The notes under the pieces are model-generated. The model searched no databases. It saw only the letters and a list, made by a program, of their open reading frames with translations, and was not told the origin of the DNA. A stretch of DNA of 9,897 nt, taken from positions 1 through 9,897 of the forward strand of contig DAOVSY010000083.1 of NCBI GenBank assembly GCA_030633365.1. Direction: 5' to 3'. Source of the DNA: Spirochaetaceae bacterium (GTDB lineage Bacteria; Spirochaetota; Spirochaetia; B11-G9). Position numbers and translations under genes: made by a program. Below, one piece after another: positions 1-6,790 of this stretch. Every line of letters begins with the position of its first letter. The stretch's first letter is position 1.

Positions 1-61
1 AAACTGTAATAACTGCTACAGCAATTCCGATGATTAAAATTAGGACTATAATTAGGGGCAT
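1..61 (-). CDS. N-terminus of a small membrane protein, cut by the left window edge
   Basis: Only the first 20 codons lie in the window: an ATG at 61-59 followed by MPLIIVLILIIGIAVAVITV. This is an almost uncharged hydrophobic stretch that must be a transmembrane segment or an uncleaved signal anchor. A strong Shine-Dalgarno AAGGAG (plus-strand ctcctt, 68-73) sits 6 bases before the ATG, so the start is well supported. The gene is divergent from the TPR operon. A short N-terminal hydrophobic segment like this is seen in LapA/DUF1049-type proteins, among many others. The part that would decide (a QN motif and a second membrane segment) is outside the window, so I give no name. Confidence 0.6.
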   Translation of the reverse strand, partial: MPLIIVLILIIGIAVAVITV

Positions 62-73
62 ATACTTCTCCTT

Positions 74-102
74 TTATCAGATTAATGAGAAAATTGGATA
101 CT
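74..102 (+). promoter_or_regulatory. Possible promoter of the TPR operon
   Basis: A -35-like TTATCA (74-79) and a -10-like GATACT (97-102) are separated by exactly 17 bases and point toward the TPR genes. Each matches the sigma-70 consensus at four positions. Transcription would begin around 108-110, leaving a very short leader before the GGGGGG ribosome site. It overlaps the divergent promoter candidate. The call rests on motif matching in AT-rich DNA and is tentative. Confidence 0.3.
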
Positions 103-107
103 GTCAA
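79..107 (-). promoter_or_regulatory. Possible divergent promoter of the left-edge membrane protein
   Basis: On the minus strand there is a perfect TTGACA (plus tgtcaa, 102-107), a 17-base spacer and a weak TAATCT (plus agatta, 79-84). Transcription would start close to the Shine-Dalgarno at 68-73, which is uncomfortably near, so the true -10 may differ. The perfect -35 in a 64-base intergenic region is the main support. The overlap with the plus-strand candidate means the two polymerases would compete. Confidence 0.3.
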
Positions 108-113
108 ACCTTT

Positions 114-128
114 GGGGGGTAAAATATC
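114..128 (+). promoter_or_regulatory. Ribosome binding site followed by an apparent ATC start codon
   Basis: GGGGGGT (114-120) is the only purine-rich Shine-Dalgarno-like sequence before the first TPR gene. Six bases after the G run comes ATC (126-128), in frame with the TPR protein and followed by codons for KLKSS and a hydrophobic stretch. There is no in-frame ATG, GTG, TTG or CTG between the upstream stop (TAA, 120-122) and the ATG at 231, and no Shine-Dalgarno precedes 231. ATC is therefore the best-placed start. A single C-to-G change at 128 would make it an ordinary ATG. Confidence 0.5.
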
Positions 129-836
129 AAGCTTAAATCAAGTTTATTTATAATAATTTATATTTTTATAGCTTTATTTTCATTTTGTGAGGAAGATAAA
201 AATGCCCTTACTTCCGGATTAGAATTATTTATGACTAATAATCCGAAATCTGCTGTATCCTGGTTTGAGCTGGCTTTAAAGGAAAATCCAGGTGATGGGA
301 ATATATATAATTATCTCGGTATTTCATATGAACAACTAGGTGAAAATGGAAAAGCAATCGAGACATACCAACGAGGGCTTAAATATGCCGGAAGCTTAAA
401 ATCATCATTTCTTACAAATATTGCAAATAATTATGTACTACAGAAAAATTTTGATACAGCAATCAATTTTTATACCCAGGCAATAGATCTTGATAATAAT
501 GGAAATGCTTTACGAAACAGAGCAGGTGAATATCTAAGAAAAAAATCATATGATGATGCCCTGAATGATTATAAATTGTATTTAACAATCGATCAGGAAC
601 CTTATCAGGAAACAGAAATTAGAAGAGTAATTAGTTTACTTGAATTAAAATTAGATGAGTTTGCACGTCTTCAACTGGAAGAAGAACGTAAACGATTAGA
701 GGAAGAAGCAAGACAAAGAGAACTTTTAAGTCAGGTTTTAAATTCGCTAAGTTCTGCTGGTGAGGATACTACAAATCTATCTGCCGGATCTGAAACTGTA
801 GAAGATTATGAAACTGATTTTGATATCGTAGATTAG
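126..836 (+). CDS. TPR-repeat lipoprotein-like envelope protein with non-ATG start
   Basis: The frame is open from 123 to the TAG at 834-836, giving 236 residues if it starts at ATC 126. The first in-frame ATG (231) would be wrong. Residues 1-20 upstream of it form a signal peptide: a KLK basic start, then a hydrophobic core ending ALFSFC. Cys21 is a candidate lipidation site, although Phe at -1 is off the usual lipobox. The first TPR also spans the ATG, with Gly8 of the TPR consensus in SGLELF before it and Ala20, Phe24, Ala27 and Pro32 after it. About four TPRs cover residues 27-160. They are followed by a charged helix rich in E, R and K (about 170-195) and an acidic tail ending in DFDIVD. 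TPR proteins scaffold protein complexes. The role here is probably in the periplasm or at a membrane, in partnership with the TPR gene 15 bases downstream. I cannot assign a specific function. Confidence 0.8.
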   Translation: MKLKSSLFIIIYIFIALFSFCEEDKNALTSGLELFMTNNPKSAVSWFELALKENPGDGNIYNYLGISYEQLGENGKAIETYQRGLKYAGSLKSSFLTNIANNYVLQKNFDTAINFYTQAIDLDNNGNALRNRAGEYLRKKSYDDALNDYKLYLTIDQEPYQETEIRRVISLLELKLDEFARLQLEEERKRLEEEARQRELLSQVLNSLSSAGEDTTNLSAGSETVEDYETDFDIVD

Positions 837-851
837 GCTAAAGAGGATTAT

Positions 852-2762
852 ATGGATAGAACAAAAATAATTATTATAGGAATAATAATACTGGTGATAA
901 TTTTGCTTATATTTGGTGGAATTTTCTTAAAAGGAAAACTTTCTTCGGTCGATGATAATTCAAAATCTGAAAATACGCTTCGTCTTGCCAGAGAGTATTT
1001 TACAAGTGAAGAATTTGATATGGCTCTGAATTTAATTAATTCATTATTAATTGATAATGCAGACAATACTGATGCCAGAGATCTTAGGGATGAGATAATT
1101 AAAAAGAAAAAGGAATTGGAAGCTTCTGATAAGTTGCTGGATGAGCAGCGTAATGAAGATGCTTTAAAAGCTCAGGATGATTTGGCTCAAAGCCTCTTGA
1201 ATCTGGGTAGTTCTATAGACGATTCTTCTTCTCAAACCAGTTCTATTTCGCAATCAGATGAAAAAGAAAGAAAAGCTGCAGAGCTTAAACTTCTTGAAGA
1301 GCAGCGTATTGAAGCTGAGAAAAGAAGGAAAGAGGAAGAGGACCGTCTTGCTGCATTAAGCAAGGCAGATAGGGAAAAAGCTGATAAAGTTCAAGAACTG
1401 ATTAAATCAGGTAGAGAGAAAATGGGACTTGATCAACATGCACAGGCCAGAGGCTATTTTGATGAAGCCCTTGATCTTGATCCGGAATCTGCAGTTGCAT
1501 ATGCTGAAACCGGAGAATCTTTCTTTCAGGAAGATGAAAATAGTCAACCCAATATAAATAAAGCTGTAGAATATGCAAACAAGGCTATTGAAAAGGATAA
1601 GAACTTATGGATTCCTTATGAAACCCTTGGTAAAGTGTATGCAAAACAGAATCAGTGGGATAGTGCCGTCGATTCTTATCGTACTGCAGCTCGTTTAAAT
1701 CCAGAAAAAGCAGAACTGCTTTTTGAACTGGGCAAGGCTCAATACAGAACAAGGAATTATGATGGAGCAAGGCAGTCTTTTGAAGCCTGTATTCATATAG
1801 AACCTAAACATGAAAAGGCATACATGAATTTAGGATTTACTCAGCGGCGTCTTGGAAGTTCTACTTCTGCTTTTAAAGCTTTTGAGAATGTGTCTGCAAT
1901 AAATCCTCAAAATGCAATAGCTTTTTATCAGATGGGTGAATTGAAAAAAATCTCCGGGGATAAAAACAGTGCATTAAATTATTATAAAGAGGCAGTCAGA
2001 CTGGATCCTTCAAAGTCAATTTATCATGGATCTATGGCTGTAGTTTTATACGACTTAAAAAAATATCAGGAAGCAGAAAAATCTTATGAAAAGGCTTTGG
2101 AGCTGGATAGTACAAATGCAGTTACTAATAATAATATGGCTTTAACAAAGCTCCATTTGGATAAAGCATCAGATGCTCTTGTTTATGCAGCAGCTGCTGT
2201 TCAGTTAAAACCGGAATCTGCAGAATATTTATATACTTTGGGAAATGCAAGTGAAGAAACTGGAAATATTGATAGTGCAATTCAGGCCTACACAGCAGCA
2301 TTATCAAGAAAATCAAATTACATTCTTCCATTAATTAATCTGGGTAAAATTTATGATGAAAAAGGATCATATGTTATTGCCCTGGAATATCTTCTTAAAG
2401 CATATCAGATTGATTCAGGTTCTTTGGAGGTAAATAACAATCTTGGAAATGTTTATCTTCATTCAGAGCTGTACACAGATAGTATCAGTCATTATAAAAA
2501 AGCAATTCTAAAAAAACCAAATGCAACTCTTATGAGATATAATCTGGCACTTGCATACATAGAAATAGATGAAAAAGATTCTGCTGTTTTAACTCTAAAT
2601 CAACTTATTAAGATTGATCCTTCTTTCTGGGATGCATATTACACTCTTGGTAAATTGATGTATTCAGGCAATGATATTGAGAATGCCAAAACAATTTTTA
2701 AAGCTCTTCTTGATAAAAATCCTGATTATGATAAAAGGTCTGAAATAGAAAACTTACTTTAA
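852..2762 (+). CDS. Membrane-anchored protein with 13 tandem TPRs
   Basis: The protein has 636 residues. An N-terminal anchor (about residues 5-26, very Ile/Leu-rich, no cleavage site) is followed by a single TPR-like helix pair (39-71). Next comes a Ser/Asp-rich and then strongly charged helical stalk (about 85-175, with KERKAAELKLLEEQ and EAEKRRKEEEDRL). Thirteen TPRs, nearly all 34 residues long, run without a break from about 181 to the end. Well-formed units include WIPYETLGKVYAKQNQWDSA and AIAFYQMGELKKISGDKNSA. The stop follows the last repeat, so there is no other domain. The start ATG has GAGG (843-846) 5 bases upstream, a short but workable spacing. It follows the TPR lipoprotein gene in the same direction. 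Both share the TPR plus E/R-rich helix design and a similar segment (LNSLSSAGEDTTNLSAG against LLNLGSSIDDSSSQTSS), which suggests partners or old duplicates. The likely role is an assembly scaffold at the inner-membrane face. No catalytic domain is visible. Confidence 0.85.
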   Translation: MDRTKIIIIGIIILVIILLIFGGIFLKGKLSSVDDNSKSENTLRLAREYFTSEEFDMALNLINSLLIDNADNTDARDLRDEIIKKKKELEASDKLLDEQRNEDALKAQDDLAQSLLNLGSSIDDSSSQTSSISQSDEKERKAAELKLLEEQRIEAEKRRKEEEDRLAALSKADREKADKVQELIKSGREKMGLDQHAQARGYFDEALDLDPESAVAYAETGESFFQEDENSQPNINKAVEYANKAIEKDKNLWIPYETLGKVYAKQNQWDSAVDSYRTAARLNPEKAELLFELGKAQYRTRNYDGARQSFEACIHIEPKHEKAYMNLGFTQRRLGSSTSAFKAFENVSAINPQNAIAFYQMGELKKISGDKNSALNYYKEAVRLDPSKSIYHGSMAVVLYDLKKYQEAEKSYEKALELDSTNAVTNNNMALTKLHLDKASDALVYAAAAVQLKPESAEYLYTLGNASEETGNIDSAIQAYTAALSRKSNYILPLINLGKIYDEKGSYVIALEYLLKAYQIDSGSLEVNNNLGNVYLHSELYTDSISHYKKAILKKPNATLMRYNLALAYIEIDEKDSAVLTLNQLIKIDPSFWDAYYTLGKLMYSGNDIENAKTIFKALLDKNPDYDKRSEIENLL

Positions 2763-2771
2763 GAAAGATAT

Positions 2772-2834
2772 TAGGCTAAAGACTTTTAGACTGTCAGGGA
2801 AGTAAAGGTATCGTCATACTGCCCTATTAGCCTA
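2772..2834. terminator. Nested inverted repeat between convergent operons, possible bidirectional terminator
   Basis: The 91 bases between the second TPR gene and mutL hold two nested inverted repeats. The outer 8-base arms are TAGGCTAA (2772-2779) and TTAGCCTA (2827-2834). The inner 9-base arms are AGGGAAGTA (2796-2804) and TACTGCCCT (2817-2825), with one mismatch and a 12-base loop. Position between convergent genes fits a shared transcript end. No T run follows on either strand, so it is not a textbook intrinsic terminator. Confidence 0.35.
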
Positions 2835-2853
2835 CGCCTGGAAGCTTTCCTTC

Positions 2854-4623
2854 TTATGTTCGGCCTACAAATTGAAATAGTTCTTCCCGGGAGACCTGAA
2901 ACCAAACAGGTCTTCCGTGAGGACATCTGGCATTTTTCAAATTAAGTGTTTTTTGAATAAGCTCCATGGCAGTTGTATTATCAATAATATCACCGTCTTT
3001 TATTGCCGACTTACATGCCATATCAGCATAGAGTTCTGTTTCTAAATCTGAAATTGTTCCTTTTTGTGATTGTATAAAATTAATTACTATATCTTCTTTT
3101 CCTGCACATATGGCTGGTAGTTCTATAAGCTGCCATTTGTTATTTCCCAGTGATTCGAAAGTAAATCCAAGAGATTTATAATTAGTAAGATCTTTGTTAA
3201 ATATTTTTTCTTTACTGTTTTCCAAATCAAATATAAAAGGTATAAGAAGTTCCTGAGTAGTTTCTTTTTTTTCTTTCAAATCATTGAAAATAATTTTTTC
3301 GTGTGCTGCATGCTGGTCAATAAAATAAAAAATATCATCAATTGCTGTTAATAAAAAAAGATTAAACAGTTGTCCCATATAGATAATTTTATGTTCTGAT
3401 TTTGTTGTATTATTAAGGGATATTTGTCCATTTTCTTTTATTTTATCTACTGGAAAATAAGGCCTGTTAGAGTGACTGTTAGGTATCTGAGAATTATTTG
3501 GTTTTCCTGTATTTTCTGATGGAACTGTATACACACTATTTCTTTCTTTGAGCAATTCAGTAAATCCTGTAAAATCTCTGGAAGGCATATTATCTATAGA
3601 GCTTATAGTGTAGTTATATTCAAATGTAGATAAAAAAGATTTTATAGTATCAACTACAGATCGATGAATCTCCTGAAGATTTCTAAATCTAACTTCTTTT
3701 TTTGCAGGATGTATATTGAAATCAATTAAAGATGGATCTACCTTTAAAAAAAGAAAAATGACAGGGTATTTCCCTCCAGGAAGAAATTCAGAATATCCAT
3801 ATTCTGCTGCCTGTACAAATGCAAATTCATTAATTCTTCTATTATTAAGAAAAATTTGAATATACCGTCTGTCTCCCCTATGTAAAGCAGGATCACCTGC
3901 TATTATTTTTATGGTGTAATCTTTATGATCCGATGAAATTTCATGAAGGAGCTTCTTGTTGAAGACACCGGGATATGCTGCCAATATTCTTTCTTTTAAT
4001 GTAGAACCTGGAAGAAATATTTTTAATTTTTTATCGTTAAAATATTTAAATGAAATTTCAGGGAAAGGGATCGCTTTTTCCAGAAAAGTTTTTTTACAGG
4101 CTGTTGCTTCTGCAGAAGATCTTTTTAGAAACTTTTTTCTGGCTGGTATAGAATAAAAAAGATCAGAAACATCAATTATTGTACCACCAGAGCCTCCTGA
4201 TTCAGTAAATGTAATGATCTTGCTGCTATGAACAATTATTTTATTAGGAAGTTGCTTATCAATTTTACTGGTTATTTCAAGTTTTGAGCATGCAGCAATA
4301 CTTGAAAGGGCTTCTCCTCTAAACCCAAGAGTTTCTAATTGGTCAAGATCTTCCAGTGTATTAATTTTACTTGTAGAATAGGGGAGGTAACAGATTTCAA
4401 GATCTTCACGGCTCATACCAAGACCGTTATCTACTACTCTAATACTGTCAATTCCACCGCCTTCAATGTATAAGTCAATATTTGTTGATCCTGCATCGAT
4501 TGAATTATCAAGAAGCTCTCTTACAATAGAAAACGGCCGGTCAATAACTTCACCGGCCGCTATACGTAATGCAACAGAATCCGGTAGAAGTTTAATTCTA
4601 CCGGATTTATTTTTTATAATCAT
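2854..4623 (-). CDS. mutL: DNA mismatch repair protein MutL, endonuclease type
   Basis: The protein has 589 residues, a normal MutL length. MutL couples mismatch recognition by MutS to strand incision. The N-terminal GHKL ATPase is complete: RIAAGEV (20-26), catalytic Glu36 and Mg-binding Asn40 in RELLDNSIDAGS, DNGLGM (65-70), TSKI (84-87), GFRGEAL (100-106), and the S5-fold motif DFNIHPAKKEVRF (301-313). A poorly conserved linker (about 335-410) leads to the C-terminal nuclease and dimerisation domain. That domain has DQHAAHE (436-442), a beta-clamp-type motif QELLIP (457-462), ACKSAIK (536-542) and CPHGRP (567-572). The DQHA(X)2E(X)4E nuclease motif has Asn447 where the second Glu is expected, and Glu32 of E. 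coli MutL corresponds to Asp39 here. The gene starts 12 bases after the FecR-barrel gene ends and has no clear Shine-Dalgarno, so it probably depends on upstream translation. No mutS lies in the window. Confidence 0.97.
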   Translation of the reverse strand: MIIKNKSGRIKLLPDSVALRIAAGEVIDRPFSIVRELLDNSIDAGSTNIDLYIEGGGIDSIRVVDNGLGMSREDLEICYLPYSTSKINTLEDLDQLETLGFRGEALSSIAACSKLEITSKIDKQLPNKIIVHSSKIITFTESGGSGGTIIDVSDLFYSIPARKKFLKRSSAEATACKKTFLEKAIPFPEISFKYFNDKKLKIFLPGSTLKERILAAYPGVFNKKLLHEISSDHKDYTIKIIAGDPALHRGDRRYIQIFLNNRRINEFAFVQAAEYGYSEFLPGGKYPVIFLFLKVDPSLIDFNIHPAKKEVRFRNLQEIHRSVVDTIKSFLSTFEYNYTISSIDNMPSRDFTGFTELLKERNSVYTVPSENTGKPNNSQIPNSHSNRPYFPVDKIKENGQISLNNTTKSEHKIIYMGQLFNLFLLTAIDDIFYFIDQHAAHEKIIFNDLKEKKETTQELLIPFIFDLENSKEKIFNKDLTNYKSLGFTFESLGNNKWQLIELPAICAGKEDIVINFIQSQKGTISDLETELYADMACKSAIKDGDIIDNTTAMELIQKTLNLKNARCPHGRPVWFQVSREELFQFVGRT

Positions 4624-4635
4624 AAAAACAGCTTA

Positions 4636-6777
4636 CTAAAAACCAATCCTTGTTTCAATGGTAATTACAGGAACAATATCAGGATATCCATTACTCTGAT
4701 ATACAATTGCACCGTTACTATCGGTTCTTACACTTGTAGATACTATAGCGGCAAGAGCTAAAGTTGGAGCTAAAGGATAAACAATTTCTCCTGTAAAAGT
4801 AGTGTTTGCATCAAATAAAGTAAGATCATCTTCAGATGAAGTATCGAGTAAAGTTGGTATAAACTTTGTCCTGTGATAGGCAAGAGATCCATAAATATCC
4901 AGAACAGGTATTGTCCCAGGCATTATGGCAACTTCAAAAAGGAATTCATCTTCTTCAGAAGGGCCGCTGGCATCCCATGGCCACATATATCCAATAGTTG
5001 TATGTATTTTATCGAATAAACTAAAACTACCTTCTCCATAAATTCCCATAACAGGATCTTCATTTGTTGGAGAATCAAGATATTCGCTTATATCTTCAAT
5101 ATATTTACCCCTCATACGCTCATAGGAGGTATTAAAAAATGATGGTTTAAAAACACCATCAAAGTAGCGATATTCCAGTCTGTAATCAATAAAAAGAATA
5201 TTTCCAAATAGACCAGCATTCCAGCCATAGTTTCTAAAATTACTAAATGAAAAATCTACAGCAGAATCATCATACATCATTGTATACTGCATTTCTCCAT
5301 TCATATAGGGAAGCATTCCTGCTATATCTGCAAAAAATATAAAAGAAAGAATATCATTTTCCATTAAAGGAAAATCCAGATCAGCTGCAGCTGTAAGAAA
5401 AATTGTATCTGAGTAGTAAGGTATTGAAGTGATTGGATTTATATATTCATCAGGATTTATGTCAACTGCACCGGAAAAACCGAATGCAAGTTTTCCAATA
5501 GGTCTAAAATAAAGTCTGGTACCAAAGATTTCAGGATCTGCAAGATCATTTACTACAGTTTCAAACCCAAAACCACCATTGTCTACACCCAGGTTTAATC
5601 CAACCCTTCGTATAGAAGGAAAATCTGCATCATTGGCAAAATCTTTCATTAATATACCATGACCCAGGGTCATGTTACTCAAATTACCAACTTTAAAGAA
5701 AAATGGATCTCTTTGTTCTCCCCATTCTATATATCGTATTTTAAGGAAAAGGTCTGACAATATGTCCATAGCTATATCTTCAATTTCATCCTGATCTGCT
5801 CCGAATGACCACTCATTATTTCCTTCAGGATGATACCAGTCATCAGGATCGAAAAGATCTGTTTGATATACAACAGGCAGATAAAGTGAAAGTTTAAGTT
5901 TACCAATATTAAAAGTAGGCTGAATAATAGCTTTTGAATAAGTTTCACCATCAATGGTAACAGTACCAATCTCAAGACCAAGTATATTACTTATAGCTGA
6001 CATCAAAGCAGATTCTGCTATTTCTTCTTCAGAAAGTTCTTTTGCTTCTTCTTTTGCTGTATCTTCGGAATCTGTTGTTTTCTCTTCTGTTTCTTCTTTT
6101 TTCTCTTCTTCCTCTACAACTTTCTTAGGTGTACCGTGACCCGGAACAACAGCAGGATCCAGTTGTTCAAAAAGGACATCTTTAACCAAATCATTCATCT
6201 GTTCTGCACTTGCTGCCATGGCCTGGAAAACTTCTGCAAAAGCATCACCTACCATTCCTGAACCAAGTTGAATTTTTTGATTTGTTAAACTATTTGTATA
6301 GTCAATTAAACCATCAATTACAAAAGCTTTTTCTACACTTCCTGGTATAGAAACTACACCAAAGTCAGTTCCTCTTACTCCACAAACAGCAGATTGAGTC
6401 TTAATCTGATATCTTTCACCAAATCCGGCTCTTGCAGCAATTGCATGTATTTTTCCGGATATCAAATTAAAATCATTTGAGCCTTCTTCAGACTTTTGAA
6501 GACTTTCTATTGTAAAAACAGTAAATGGGGAGAGTTTGATTATTGAGCCATTAGGATCAAGTCTAAGTTCCGCTCCTGTTCTTTCTGTACGTATGGTATC
6601 TCCTTCCTGTAAATCCATTCCATAGTAAATGTCTACAAGGGCAACACCATCTGCACCTGTAATTTCAAGTTCAAGATCATCGTCATAATATTCCAGTATT
6701 GCTACAGGTGTCCCGTACTGGGCAAACAAACTGAAGGATACTGCTGTAAGCATCAACAAAATTAATATTTTTTTCAT
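4636..6777 (-). CDS. FecR domain fused to an outer-membrane beta-barrel
   Basis: The protein has 713 residues. A signal peptide (1-19, MKKILILLMLTAVSFSLFA) ends before Gln20. A FecR domain spans about 45-175, with its two hallmark stretches: GDTIRTERTGAELRL (59-73), and the SGKI and SAVCGVRGTDFGV segments (107-141). A Glu/Lys/Thr-rich, highly acidic linker follows at 219-255. From about 266 to the end, alternating aromatic and polar strands form a predicted barrel that closes in TRIGF with a C-terminal Phe, typical of BAM substrates. There is no transmembrane helix between the signal peptide and the FecR domain, so this is not a FecI/FecR sigma regulator. The FecR domain should sit in the periplasm or be tethered to the barrel. 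The barrel resembles the protein encoded just upstream (6789-8132), sharing GHGILM, RRVGLNL, ET, FGTRLYFRP and the FKPSFFNTSYERMRGKY segment. Cys132 is the only cysteine I see. The substrate is unknown. Confidence 0.8.
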   Translation of the reverse strand: MKKILILLMLTAVSFSLFAQYGTPVAILEYYDDDLELEITGADGVALVDIYYGMDLQEGDTIRTERTGAELRLDPNGSIIKLSPFTVFTIESLQKSEEGSNDFNLISGKIHAIAARAGFGERYQIKTQSAVCGVRGTDFGVVSIPGSVEKAFVIDGLIDYTNSLTNQKIQLGSGMVGDAFAEVFQAMAASAEQMNDLVKDVLFEQLDPAVVPGHGTPKKVVEEEEKKEETEEKTTDSEDTAKEEAKELSEEEIAESALMSAISNILGLEIGTVTIDGETYSKAIIQPTFNIGKLKLSLYLPVVYQTDLFDPDDWYHPEGNNEWSFGADQDEIEDIAMDILSDLFLKIRYIEWGEQRDPFFFKVGNLSNMTLGHGILMKDFANDADFPSIRRVGLNLGVDNGGFGFETVVNDLADPEIFGTRLYFRPIGKLAFGFSGAVDINPDEYINPITSIPYYSDTIFLTAAADLDFPLMENDILSFIFFADIAGMLPYMNGEMQYTMMYDDSAVDFSFSNFRNYGWNAGLFGNILFIDYRLEYRYFDGVFKPSFFNTSYERMRGKYIEDISEYLDSPTNEDPVMGIYGEGSFSLFDKIHTTIGYMWPWDASGPSEEDEFLFEVAIMPGTIPVLDIYGSLAYHRTKFIPTLLDTSSEDDLTLFDANTTFTGEIVYPLAPTLALAAIVSTSVRTDSNGAIVYQSNGYPDIVPVITIETRIGF

Positions 6778-6784
6778 TATTAAG

Positions 6785-6790
6785 CCTCCT
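6785..6790 (-). promoter_or_regulatory. Consensus Shine-Dalgarno of the FecR-barrel gene, overlapping the upstream stop
   Basis: AGGAGG (plus cctcct, 6785-6790) lies 7 bases before the ATG at 6777. Its first two bases are the last two of the TAG that ends the upstream gene (plus cta, 6789-6791). A ribosome finishing the first barrel protein therefore stops on the initiation site of the next. This arrangement fits translational coupling. Confidence 0.75.

Noticed and set aside
231..836. TPR gene starting at ATG 231
   Set aside because: It would cut the first TPR in half, lose the signal peptide, and has no Shine-Dalgarno.
832..2782. The 13-base sequence ATTAGGCTAAAGA after both TPR genes (832-844 and 2770-2782)
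   Set aside because: A shared 13-mer is not surprising by chance in about 10 kb of AT-rich sequence. At the first site it overlaps the stop codon and the neighbouring ribosome site.
4636..6777. Classic FecR anti-sigma regulator with a partner sigma factor
   Set aside because: There is a cleavable signal peptide, no inner-membrane helix between it and the FecR domain, a C-terminal barrel, and no sigma factor gene nearby.
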